64,000 nt of DNA from Pseudoalteromonas haloplanktis ATCC 14393 (lineage in GTDB: Bacteria > Pseudomonadota > Gammaproteobacteria > Enterobacterales > Alteromonadaceae). Where the stretch lies: assembly GCF_000238355.1 (NCBI RefSeq), contig NZ_AHCA01000006.1, positions 124,001 to 188,000 of the forward strand, read 5' to 3'. The notes under the pieces were generated by a model. The model ran no database searches. It was not told the origin of the DNA and worked only from the letters and a program-made list of their open reading frames with translations. Below, piece by piece: positions 9,449 to 18,600 of this stretch (the stretch's first letter is position 1; every line of letters begins with the position of its first letter). Position numbers and translations under genes: made by a program.

Positions 9449-10215
9449 AAAAAATAATAATAGCAGTACTTGCTACAACGGCACTCAGTGGCTGCGTCAA
9501 CAGTACAACAAGCACAACCACGACCGCTGAAACCACAACCGTGATCCCATCACAGACTCAACAACTCGTGGTAGTTGTTGCTGAAGATTGGCAAGCGATT
9601 GGTGCACAGTTATATCGGTTTGAGCGGGTTGCGGGTCAGTGGCAGCAACAAGACCAAGGCCATGCTGTGGTGTTGGGGCGAACTGGTTTAGCGTGGGGAA
9701 TTGGTTTGCACCCAACGCAAGCTGGTGTACAAAAACAAGAAGGTGATGGTAAGGCACCCGCCGGAGTCTTTGAGCTAGGCACCGCATTTGGCTACTTAGA
9801 TTCATTAGCGACTAATATGACCTACCAAGGCATGACCGCCGATGATTACTGTATTGATGTGAAAGGTTCACCTTTTTACAACCAGTTGGTTGATAAATCA
9901 GTGGTTGGAGAGGCTGCAGTAAAAGGCTCATCGGAGTGGATGCGCCGTGATATTTACAGCCAAGATAACCTCTATAAAAAAGGTTTAGTGGTTAAGCACA
10001 ATAGTCAAAATATAGATGGTGCAGGTAGCTGTATTTTTATGCACTTATGGCGTGCAGAAAATAAACCAACCGCAGGCTGTACGGCAATGACAGAGCAAAA
10101 TATGGATACTTTACTAGCATGGTTAGATGAGCAGAAGGCACCACTACTGGTGAGTTTGCCTGCCTCAGAATATCAACAAAAACAATTGCTTTGGAAGTTA
10201 CCAACAATTAAATAA
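9445..10215 (+). CDS. YkuD (L,D-transpeptidase-fold) lipoprotein
   Basis: The start is the ATG at 9445, whose ATGA overlaps the epimerase stop; it gives a lipoprotein signal with lipobox LSGC (Cys17). A Thr-rich linker (about 20-35) leads to a YkuD-type domain with the catalytic pair His200 (IFMHLWR) and Cys212 (PTAGCTAM), a Gly-Asp-Gly-Lys-x-Pro-x-Gly segment at 100-107 and total length 256. Families with this fold make 3-3 crosslinks, attach lipoproteins, or act as L,D-carboxypeptidases/amidases. In a murein-salvage operon a trimming rather than a crosslinking role seems more likely, but that is inference. Confidence 0.85.
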   Translation: MKKIIIAVLATTALSGCVNSTTSTTTTAETTTVIPSQTQQLVVVVAEDWQAIGAQLYRFERVAGQWQQQDQGHAVVLGRTGLAWGIGLHPTQAGVQKQEGDGKAPAGVFELGTAFGYLDSLATNMTYQGMTADDYCIDVKGSPFYNQLVDKSVVGEAAVKGSSEWMRRDIYSQDNLYKKGLVVKHNSQNIDGAGSCIFMHLWRAENKPTAGCTAMTEQNMDTLLAWLDEQKAPLLVSLPASEYQQKQLLWKLPTIK

Positions 10216-10223
10216 TCCGGATG

Positions 10224-10245
10224 AAGCCAATTCATTAGGTGGCTT
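10224..10245 (+). terminator. weak hairpin after the YkuD gene
   Basis: AAGCCA (10224-10229) can pair with TGGCTT (10240-10245) across a 10-base loop shortly after the stop codon. The stem is short and the following T-run is poor, so it may only attenuate transcription between the two murein operons. Confidence 0.3.
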
Positions 10246-10285
10246 TATAAAGTAAAAAATAAAACTGTTTTCTTTTTACTGAATT

Positions 10286-10306
10286 AATGGAATAATATAT
10301 TCCATT
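10286..10306. promoter_or_regulatory. perfect inverted repeat, candidate RpiR/MurR operator over a -10 element
   Basis: The core TGGAATAATATATTCCA (10288-10304) is extended by AA and TT to give 9-bp perfect arms around an ATA centre. It lies 25 bases before the symporter start codon. A -10-like TATATT (10296-10301) lies within it, with a poor -35 TTTTTA 17 bases upstream, so a bound protein would block the promoter. The first 12 bases, TGGAATAATATA, recur exactly at 20215-20226 beside the rpiR-type gene. That RpiR is the binder is inference. Confidence 0.6.
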
Positions 10307-10331
10307 GAAAGGTTTGAAGTTGGGATAATAA

Positions 10332-11924
10332 ATGAGTGCACAATATACTTTGTTAGATTGGCTCGTGTTCGCAAGCTACGGAGCAATTTTATTACTCAGT
10401 GGTTGGTGGTTTAATCGCAAGCGCGCTAACTCAAGTAAGGATTTCTTTTTAGGCGGTAACAGCATGCCGACGTGGATGGTTGCTATCTCTGTATTAGCGA
10501 CATCACAATCCGCTGCCACGTTTATTGGCGGTCCTGACCAAGGTTATCAAGGTGACTTGTCGTATCTTGCGACGAACATTGGTGCATTTATCGCTGCGTT
10601 TATTGTGTCTATTTTTCTGATCCCTAAATTTTATCAGCAAAAGGTATATACAGTTTATGAGCTGCTCGAAAAACGCATTGGCCCTAAGGCAAAACGTCGC
10701 AGCGGCCTTATGTACTTATTTGGTCGTGTATTTGCCAGCGGGGCTCGCTTGTATATGGCCGCCATTGCTGTTGCGATGATTTTATATGGCAATATAAATG
10801 CTGATAGCGTCATTATTGCCACTTTACTGCTCGCGCTGGCAGGTTTGTTGTATACCGTATTTGGCGGTATTCGCAGTGTCATTTATTCAGATGTATTACA
10901 AAGTGTGGTGTATGTCAGTGCCGCAATCGCTGTAATTTGGTGTTTATTAACTCTTATCCCTGCCGATTTTTCGACAATTTTAGCAACGTTGAATGAGCCA
11001 AGCCCAGGTGCTGATTCCAAGCTGGCTATTTTTAAGTTTGATTTAGATTTTGGTCCTAGTGGCGTATTTAATATGGCGTCGGTATTAACCGGTTTTGTGT
11101 TACTTAATATTGCGGCTTTTGGTCTTGATCAAGATATGACACAACGTTTGCTTACTTGTAAAAGTGAGCGAGAAGGTAGTAAAGCATTACTGCTTTCTAT
11201 TGTGATGGTGATCCCTGTGATGTTGGTGTTTATTTTTATTGGTTTATTACTGTACATCGTATACCAACAACCAGCATTAATGAACAGTGATGGCGCACAA
11301 GTGGTGCAAGAGTTCAATGGTGAAAAAATCACTATCTTTATGTATTACGTACTTAATGAAGCACCGGCTGGAGTCAAAGGGTTAGTAAGCGTGGGCATTA
11401 TAGCCGCAGCTATTTCAACTTTAAACTCAGGGTTAAGCTCTATGTCATCGGTTATTGTGCAAGATTTATATCGTCCGTATTTGGCGGCTAAAAATAAACA
11501 CGTTGCAGATAATCATTTTGTTAAAGCCGGGCGCGTAGGCATGGCTGTTGTAAGTTTCGCATTAGCATTAATGGCCATTATTTGTTACTTCTGGCAGCAA
11601 TACAGTGATATGCCACTGTTAAAATTTGCACTTAGTGTGATGGTATTTTCTTACAGTGGTTTATTAGGTGTGTACTTCACAACGTTATTTACAAATCGAG
11701 GCAGTGAAGGCTCAGTATTGGCGGCGTTAATTGTTGGCTTTATGGTGACGCTGTTAATGCAGCCTTATATGATTGATTGGCTATTACCAGAATCGTCACG
11801 GTTTTACTTAGGCTTTACGTGGCAGTTATGTATTGGTACTGCATTGTCGACCTTAGTATGCTGTTTGGGTAAAGCGCAATTAGCCCAGCGTGGTCAAACG
11901 CCAGTCGGAGCTGAACAAGCATGA
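10332..11924 (+). CDS. sodium/solute symporter (SSS family), likely MurNAc or amino-sugar permease
   Basis: A 530-residue polytopic protein with the SSS hallmarks: N-terminal SKDFFLGGNSMPTWMVAISV, a GGIRSVIYSDVLQ segment after helix 5 and a long helix-rich C-terminus (about 13 membrane segments). It starts the operon that ends with the MurNAc enzymes and overlaps the kinase gene by ATGA. Free MurNAc brought in unphosphorylated would need exactly the kinase that follows, so MurNAc (or GlcNAc-MurNAc or GlcNAc) is the likely substrate. A similar SSS transporter, MurT, with a MurK kinase is known in Tannerella forsythia. It replaces the PTS permease MurP of Escherichia coli. Substrate is inferred from context. 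Confidence 0.85.
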   Translation: MSAQYTLLDWLVFASYGAILLLSGWWFNRKRANSSKDFFLGGNSMPTWMVAISVLATSQSAATFIGGPDQGYQGDLSYLATNIGAFIAAFIVSIFLIPKFYQQKVYTVYELLEKRIGPKAKRRSGLMYLFGRVFASGARLYMAAIAVAMILYGNINADSVIIATLLLALAGLLYTVFGGIRSVIYSDVLQSVVYVSAAIAVIWCLLTLIPADFSTILATLNEPSPGADSKLAIFKFDLDFGPSGVFNMASVLTGFVLLNIAAFGLDQDMTQRLLTCKSEREGSKALLLSIVMVIPVMLVFIFIGLLLYIVYQQPALMNSDGAQVVQEFNGEKITIFMYYVLNEAPAGVKGLVSVGIIAAAISTLNSGLSSMSSVIVQDLYRPYLAAKNKHVADNHFVKAGRVGMAVVSFALALMAIICYFWQQYSDMPLLKFALSVMVFSYSGLLGVYFTTLFTNRGSEGSVLAALIVGFMVTLLMQPYMIDWLLPESSRFYLGFTWQLCIGTALSTLVCCLGKAQLAQRGQTPVGAEQA

Positions 11925-12826
11925 CTCTAGAATATATCCTCGCAATTGATGGCGGGGGCACCAAAACAGTCGCTAAGCTTATTCACTTGCCCAGCGGCCA
12001 AGAATATAGCGCGCATGCTGGTGAAGCCTCTATATATAATGACTTTAATGCCGCAATAAACAGTTTGCAGTATGTGATCAACACTGTATGCGAGCAAAGT
12101 GGTGCGCAACATAAGCAAATTTTAGCGGTAATGGGCTTGGCCGGTGGTTCATCGAAAAGCTTAGCTGAGCGGGTCACTGCTACTTTACAACTTGGCTGCG
12201 ATATTGAATTTGCACAACTGATGATTGTCAGTGATGCAATTACGTCACTATATGGTGCTAACCTTGGTCAGCCAGTCGCGATGCTTGCTTTAGGCACCGG
12301 TGCTGTAGGCGCGAGATTAACAGCACAAGGTGACACTAAGTTAATTGGTGGCTGGGGGTTTTCAGTTGACGATTTTGGCGGTGGGGCGCGGTTAGGGTTA
12401 AGTGCCGTTCAGCGCTTACTCGATGAAATAGACCGCTTTAATGAGCCGAAAAACCAGCTAACCAAACAGTTAAGTGAGCAAATTGGCCGTGATCGTGAGC
12501 ATATTTCAGGCTGGTTATTAAACGCCAAAGCGGTGGATTATGCCCGCTTTAGTCCGCTTATTTTCGGTTTAAAAAATCAATGTGATCTTGCAGATGCCGT
12601 TCTTAATGAACATGCACGACAGGTAGAGCGATTAATTGAAAAGTGTCGTGGTGATAGCCAATTACCGGTCATTATTATCGGTGGCTTAGCAGATGTAACC
12701 ATTGCGTTATTAGATGAACAAATACAGCAAAATTTATCTCCCCGTCGAGGGGATTCGTTAGTTGGTGCGGTGATTTTAGCCACCGACCGAGTTAAACAAA
12801 TTGACCACAAAAGGATTACGCGATGA
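11921..12826 (+). CDS. BadF/BadG-family amino-sugar kinase, probable MurNAc kinase
   Basis: A 301-residue ASKHA kinase: phosphate-1 motif AIDGGGTKT (8-16), a second glycine-rich [11 protein letters not shown] region, then [17 protein letters not shown] as in GlcNAc/MurNAc kinases, and IIIGGLADV near the C-terminus for adenosine binding. Members phosphorylate GlcNAc and/or MurNAc at O6. Because MurQ follows (ATGA overlap) and a permease precedes, MurNAc is the most likely substrate, giving MurNAc-6-phosphate in the cytoplasm. Specificity for GlcNAc as well cannot be excluded from the sequence. Confidence 0.85.
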   Translation: MTLEYILAIDGGGTKTVAKLIHLPSGQEYSAHAGEASIYNDFNAAINSLQYVINTVCEQSGAQHKQILAVMGLAGGSSKSLAERVTATLQLGCDIEFAQLMIVSDAITSLYGANLGQPVAMLALGTGAVGARLTAQGDTKLIGGWGFSVDDFGGGARLGLSAVQRLLDEIDRFNEPKNQLTKQLSEQIGRDREHISGWLLNAKAVDYARFSPLIFGLKNQCDLADAVLNEHARQVERLIEKCRGDSQLPVIIIGGLADVTIALLDEQIQQNLSPRRGDSLVGAVILATDRVKQIDHKRITR

Positions 12827-13758
12827 GCCCTGAGTATGTTTTTAACCAGCAGCGCGCGCTTTTAGAAGAACTGAATGGGATTGTGTCAGAAGGACAAAAT
12901 CTAGATACCTTAGATATTGATTTACTCGATAGCACTGAGATATTAACTAAAATTAATAATGAAGATCAAAAGGTTGCAGAAGCCGTAAGATTAGTTATTC
13001 CTGAGATCGCAAAAGCGGTTGATCATATCGTGACTGCGTTTAAGCAAGGGGGTCGACTTATTTATATCGGTGCAGGTACCAGTGGTCGACTGGGGATCTT
13101 AGATGCCGTTGAGTGTGCACCTACTTATAGCGTGAGCGATCAACAAGTAATGGGTATTATTGCCGGCGGTGAAACAGCCTTTAAAAAAGCGGTAGAAGGC
13201 GCTGAAGATAGCTTAACGCTGGGTGTTGAAGATCTTAAGGCTATTAACCTGCAAGCAAAAGATGTTGTAGTAGGGATTGCAGCTAGCGGTCGTACGCCTT
13301 ATGTACGAGCTGCGATTGATTATGCTAAATCCGTGGGGTGTACCACTGTGGGCGTGACCTGCAACCCAGACTCAGCGGTTATGAAGTTGCCTGATATCGG
13401 TATTTGCCCGGTCGTAGGTGCAGAGGCGGTAACAGGTTCTACGCGCATGAAATCCGGCACTGCGCAAAAGCTGGTTCTTAATATGCTTAGCACTGCCAGC
13501 ATGATACGCACAGGTAAGGTTTATAAAAACTTGATGGTTGATGTAAATGCGAGTAATGAAAAGCTGCATGCCCGAGCAATTCGTATTGTTATGCAAGCAA
13601 CCGATTGTACTCATCAACAAGGTGTTGATGCACTTGCACAAGCCAAGCAAAGTGCTAAGTTAGCTATTTTAATTATTTTAACTGGTAAAGATGCAGCCCA
13701 AGCTGAGCAAATGTTAAATCAAGCTGATGGCTTTTTACGTAAAGCGGTGGAACTTTAA
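12823..13758 (+). CDS. murQ: N-acetylmuramic acid 6-phosphate etherase
   Basis: A 311-residue SIS-domain enzyme with the diagnostic [16 protein letters not shown] (82-97) and [13 protein letters not shown] motifs. Glu97 and Glu128 (AVEGAED) correspond to the catalytic Glu83 and Glu114 of the E. coli enzyme at a constant offset of 14. MurQ cleaves the lactyl ether of MurNAc-6-phosphate to GlcNAc-6-phosphate and D-lactate, the committed step of MurNAc use. Its ATG overlaps the kinase stop (ATGA) and has AAAGGA upstream. The product feeds into NagA/NagB, which are not in this window. Confidence 0.96.
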   Translation: MSPEYVFNQQRALLEELNGIVSEGQNLDTLDIDLLDSTEILTKINNEDQKVAEAVRLVIPEIAKAVDHIVTAFKQGGRLIYIGAGTSGRLGILDAVECAPTYSVSDQQVMGIIAGGETAFKKAVEGAEDSLTLGVEDLKAINLQAKDVVVGIAASGRTPYVRAAIDYAKSVGCTTVGVTCNPDSAVMKLPDIGICPVVGAEAVTGSTRMKSGTAQKLVLNMLSTASMIRTGKVYKNLMVDVNASNEKLHARAIRIVMQATDCTHQQGVDALAQAKQSAKLAILIILTGKDAAQAEQMLNQADGFLRKAVEL

Positions 13759-14940
13759 ATGTTGATCAGGATATTGGTTATTTTGCAGTGTTTAATGTTG
13801 AGTGCCTGCGCTCAACAGGGCACTGAAAATAGCCCTTTAGTAGATACTAAAATGAGTGTGGGCGCAGTACAGTACCCGCAGTACTTACCTCAACTTGAGG
13901 GCAAACGTGTTGGCTTAGTGGTTAATCAAACCTCGCAAGTAGACGGTATCCACATTGTTGATTTACTGCGTGATAAAGGCGTCAATGTAACGAAAATATT
14001 TGCTCCTGAACATGGTTTTCGTGGCGATCATGATGCCGGCGCTCATGTAAAAAGTACGGTTGATGCAAAAACCGGTATTGATGTGGTGTCTATTTATGGC
14101 AGCAATAAAAAGCCTGATGCAGCGGTATTAAGCGAACTAGATGTGATTATTTTTGATATCCAAGATGTTGGCGTACGCTTTTATACTTATATCAGCTCTA
14201 TGCATTATATGATGGAAGCTGCAGCGCAAAACAACCTTGAGTTTATCGTGCTGGATCGACCAAACCCTAATATTGCTTATGTAGATGGCCCCGTTTTAGA
14301 CTTAAAATTTCAGTCTTTCGTTGGTATGCATGAAATTCCTGTGCTGCATGGCATGACGGTGGGCGAGCTGGCTAAAATGATTAAGGGCGAAGGCTGGATA
14401 GACCAAGCTCAAGCACTTAATTTAACTGTTGTGCCAGTAGCTAATTATAGCCGCGATATGGCATACAGCTTACCGGTCAAGCCAAGCCCTAACTTACCTA
14501 ACGATCAATCAATTGCGCTTTATCCGTCATTGTGCTTTTTTGAAGCAACGCCAATTACCATTGGCCGTGGTACAGATTTTCCATTTCAAGTAGTAGGTTA
14601 TTCGCCAACGCCGTTAGGGGAGTTTAGTTTTACTCCGCGTGCGATTAAAGGCGCGTCAATGAACCCAAAATTTAAAGGCGTTGCGGTGCAAGGCTTAGAT
14701 TTACGTGAGAGTGCAATTAAAGGGCTCGACTTAAGCTTATTTATTTCAGCCTACAAAACCTTAACAGAGCAACAGCAAACCTTCTTTGAGCGCGCGGGCT
14801 TTATGGATAAGCTCGCAGGGACTGACAAACTGCGTCTAGCTATCGAAGCCGGCCAAACAGAGCAGCAAATCAAACAAAGCTGGCAGCAAGAGTTAGCGCG
14901 TTTTAAACAGCAACGCGCGCCATATCTGTTATATCAATAA
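13759..14940 (+). CDS. namZ: exo-beta-N-acetylmuramidase NamZ (DUF1343), lipoprotein
   Basis: A 393-residue DUF1343 protein with a lipoprotein signal (lipobox LSAC, Cys17). The family signatures VVNQTSQ (54-60), APEHGFRGDHDAG (82-94) and FDIQDVGVRFYTYISSMHY are intact. Bacillus subtilis NamZ (GH171) removes terminal MurNAc from the non-reducing end of wall fragments. Here the lipid anchor places it in the periplasm or outer membrane, so it would supply MurNAc for the symporter encoded three genes upstream. The ATG directly follows the murQ stop codon. A strong terminator closes the operon. Confidence 0.93.
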   Translation: MLIRILVILQCLMLSACAQQGTENSPLVDTKMSVGAVQYPQYLPQLEGKRVGLVVNQTSQVDGIHIVDLLRDKGVNVTKIFAPEHGFRGDHDAGAHVKSTVDAKTGIDVVSIYGSNKKPDAAVLSELDVIIFDIQDVGVRFYTYISSMHYMMEAAAQNNLEFIVLDRPNPNIAYVDGPVLDLKFQSFVGMHEIPVLHGMTVGELAKMIKGEGWIDQAQALNLTVVPVANYSRDMAYSLPVKPSPNLPNDQSIALYPSLCFFEATPITIGRGTDFPFQVVGYSPTPLGEFSFTPRAIKGASMNPKFKGVAVQGLDLRESAIKGLDLSLFISAYKTLTEQQQTFFERAGFMDKLAGTDKLRLAIEAGQTEQQIKQSWQQELARFKQQRAPYLLYQ

Positions 14941-14965
14941 GGCTATTGATCATTCACTGAGTTTC

Positions 14966-14992
14966 AAAACGCAGCTTAGGCTGCGTTTTTTA
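14966..14992 (+). terminator. Rho-independent terminator of the symporter-kinase-murQ-namZ operon
   Basis: AAAACGCAGC (14966-14975), loop TTAG, GCTGCGTTTT (14980-14989), followed by further T residues. A 10-bp stem with a T-tract 25 bases after namZ is a clear operon end. Confidence 0.9.
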
Positions 14993-15066
14993 TTGCCTTG
15001 AAAAAAGCTAACTGTATGGTTTAAGTATATAAACCAAAAGCTATGTAAACTGAAAGGAATATAACA

Positions 15067-15591
15067 ATGACAAAAATAGCATGGTATAAAAAGCCTGAAA
15101 TGATCGTTGCTCTGTCTGCATTGCTCATAAGTGTTGTGACAACAATAATAGGGCTCTACTCCACTATGATTGATCGCTCCTATGCAAGAGCATCGGTTTG
15201 GCCAAGAGTCGAAATTTATAGAAGCCATTCGATAGAAAAAGGGTATTTTAGCTACGGGGTTATGAATAACGGCACGGGACCGGCAATTATTAAATATGCC
15301 AAAGTTACTTACAAAGATAAACCTGTTAAAAAATGGTCTGACTTTATAACTGAGACTAGTTTAGTGCAATCTCACATTGGCACACGGATTCTGCCAAGCC
15401 AAGCGAATGTCAGTGTGGTTAACATTGCGAATAAAGCTTATGTAGCTGATATGCTAGAAATTGATAAGCAGGTTACTATCGAACTTTGCTATTGCTCTAT
15501 TTATGATGAATGTTGGCTTGCAGATAGAAGTAACCAGTCAAAAGAAATCGCAGAATGTGAGATCAGTGACGAGCAGCGATTTATTCAGTAA
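15067..15591 (+). CDS. small single-span membrane protein of unknown function
   Basis: A 174-residue protein with a short basic N-terminus, one membrane helix at about 12-32 and then a soluble, strand-rich domain containing YARASVWPRVEIY and VMNNGTGPAIIKY. This pattern of a helix followed by a W-P-x-(V/I)-x-(I/F) strand occurs in many unclassified bacterial proteins, but I cannot assign a function. AAAGGAATATAACA before the ATG is a good ribosome-binding site. It lies alone between two terminators inside the murein island, so it has its own promoter and may be an insertion without relation to its neighbours. Confidence 0.75.
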   Translation: MTKIAWYKKPEMIVALSALLISVVTTIIGLYSTMIDRSYARASVWPRVEIYRSHSIEKGYFSYGVMNNGTGPAIIKYAKVTYKDKPVKKWSDFITETSLVQSHIGTRILPSQANVSVVNIANKAYVADMLEIDKQVTIELCYCSIYDECWLADRSNQSKEIAECEISDEQRFIQ

Positions 15592-15604
15592 TGCACGTTT
15601 CTTA

Positions 15605-15630
15605 AATAAAAAAGGCCACAAAAGTGGCCT
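15605..15630 (-). terminator. terminator of the Oar-like receptor gene
   Basis: On the minus strand AGGCCAC, loop TTTT, GTGGCCT is followed by TTTTTTATTT. It lies about 55 bases past the receptor stop codon. A second hairpin, arms TAAAAGTAAG (15644-15653) and CTTACTTTTA (15666-15675), lies between it and the gene. Confidence 0.85.
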
Positions 15631-15685
15631 ACCCTGGAGGATGTAAAAGTAAGCACTTAAAGGCACTTACTTTTAATTTTTAGTC

Positions 15686-18600
15686 TTAAAACTTGAAGTT
15701 TACAGATAACTGCAAGCTACGTGGGTTGTAGTAGCTACGTGCTTCACCAAAGTTTTCATTGCTAACGTACGGGTTAATGTCATACCCAGTTTGACGATTA
15801 AATACGTTGAATAGATCCGCGCGGAACTGCATTTCAAAATTACCCGTAAGTTTAAAGTCTTGCGTGTAGTTTAAGTCTAACTGCCAATGACTGGCACTAC
15901 GACGGCTACCCGCCGGCTCGCTATAACGGCTCGTACTACTGGTTGAGTAACCGTAGATAGAGCCATCCCATGTTTCCCATGGTTTACCTGATTGAAATAC
16001 GAAATAAGCACCGACATTCGCCTGCCATGGTACGGTGTAGTAACCATATACTTTGACTAGATGCGGTTTATCGCCAGAGAGTGTGCCGTATTTATAATCC
16101 CATGAATAGCGACCGCGACCATCCCCATAGTTTGATGAACCAATAAAGGTATTTGCATCATTGGTTGCAGCGGTATTATCTTGGTCAAAGTTACCGTAGT
16201 AGTGACTCCACACATATGAAGCATTTACATAGCTGTTTTCACCTAAGTATTCAGCTTCGATACTGGCTTCCCAATATTTAGTTTCGCCACCATCTACTTC
16301 AGCAATTACGTACGATGAGCCGCCAATCTCCTTAATAATATCAGCAAGGTTATCTACATATAAGCCTTGATCAGCAATATGTTGAGGAACACCTTCAGCA
16401 TCAACTCCTGAATAATCAGTTAAGCGCGCATCATTAGGCATATCTTCCCAAAAGTGATTACCTTTACGGTGACGTACATGGGCACGTAGTACTAAGTCGC
16501 TGCCAACGTATTTTGTTGTACCAAGCGTAAATTCTGTAATCCGACGTGGGGTTAAATCATCGGCAAAGATTTTACCCGATGAACCTTGACGAGGCTCTGC
16601 GTAAATAACATTACCCGCGGCATCGAATTCAACTTCAATTTCAGCTCGGGTGTTACGATCCCACGATGCCGCACGTGAAAGTGAGCTTGCTTCTGGGTTA
16701 TACATAGAGAAGTTAGCAAAAATTGAATCTTCTTCAGAGTAGGTCCATGTTGCACCTAAGCGCGGCTGGATCATGTCTGACCAATCAGTTTGGTACATTT
16801 TGTACTTATTACCAGGAGCCGTTTCATAACCTGAAATGGTGCCTGACTTTTCACGTAAGCCTTGGCCATACCAAGTATCACGGCTAACAAGTACGCCGAT
16901 GTTGTAGGTCCAATCGCCGACCTCAATTGAGTCATTGATTTCAAAGTTGATAGACTCACTTTCAGAGTTGATAGCCGAAACAGCACTGCCACCGCTGACC
17001 AAACTCATTTGTTGCACTTTTGCACGATAAATAACGGGTGCGCTGCTACCATCTTCTAAGCTTTCGTCTAAGCCGCCCACGTACGAAATACTGCCCCAAC
17101 CATTTGAAAGGCGCGATAGGACTTCTTTACCTTCTTTCCACTCGGCACCAATATGCAATGTGTGGTAAGTATCACCCCAGTCAAATTCATGATCTAGGTT
17201 GATTTCAAATGAGTCACGGTAGAAGTCGATATTGTCGTATTGTGAATAAGCACCTACACCCCCACCGCCTTTCATTTGGCCGTTTTCAGAGTAACCATAT
17301 TGGTTTATTAGTGGAGTTGCACCAGCGTTAAATGCGGCAATTTGCGCTGCCGTATAATTATCATCGGCATCAAGTAAACTCGGCACAGCAAAATAGCCCA
17401 TTTGATCTAAATTTGCTAAATCAAGTTGCCCTGTGAGTGAAGGCACAACAGACAGTGGAGTATCAGGTATACCCGCCGTTTCAAGCTCAAATTTACTGTA
17501 TTGGAATGAAAGCGTAGTCGCTGAGCCTAAAATCCATGAACCATCTAATGTGAAGATATCTTGATCGGCTGTATCGCCAACAGATACGCTGTCGGCTTCA
17601 TACGCATCGATTGAACGTCCTTCAACGACTTTTTCAGACGTACGCTGTGAAATATTAAGTAAAATATCGTCAGTAGGTGCCCAGGTTAATTTACCAAAAT
17701 ATTCATCACGAACACTTTTGTAGTCTTTTACTTCACCATAAGCGGTATTTTTATTCTCTTTGGTTTCCTCTGGACGGTAATACGAAGTATAGAAATACAA
17801 TGAATCTTCGATAAGCGGGCCACTTAAGCTGGCAGTTAACCAACTTTTATCTAGCTCATAGCTCTCTTCACCGACAGGTGTTGCAACAAATGTTTTAGGT
17901 TGTGCTTTGTATTCCACATTGCCATGGAATTCGTCAGTACCAGACTTTGACACAGTATTAATAGACAAACCACCAGAGCGGTTAAAACCAACAGCTTTTG
18001 CACCGCCGCGGTCCATGGTAACAAATTCAACATCGTGAGTTGATGGTTCTGAGGCTAAGTTACCAAACATTGGCAAAGAAACATCGACACCATCAAAGCC
18101 ATAAGAGTTATCAACCCCTGAGCCACCGGCTGACGGGCCAAGTGTTGCATTTTGTGAAAGTTCAACACCGGGTACTAGTTTTAATAAGTCGCGGTAGTCT
18201 TGGCCAACAGGCACGCCTTCAATGGCTTTTTTACCAAGTGAGTTACTCAGTGATGAGTTACCTTGGCGAAAAAGCTTACTACCTGTCACTGTAATTACTT
18301 CAACATTCTCTTTTTTGCCGCTGAGTGTAACGTTGACATTTGATGTCTGCTCTAGCAGTACATCCACTGTCATGGTTTGTGTAACGCCATTATGATCAGT
18401 GAAGGTAAGCTCGTAAGTACCTGGTTTTAGTTGCGGTAAATCATAGCTGCCGTCTTCGCGAGTAACCACTGTACGCGGTTTTGGCATGACATTACTGCTT
18501 GCAGTAATAGTAATACCAGCCAGTGATTGATTTGCTTGTTCGGTGGCGACTTTACCTTTAATGCTACCGTTTAAATTGGCAAATGCGGGAGCACTTGCCA

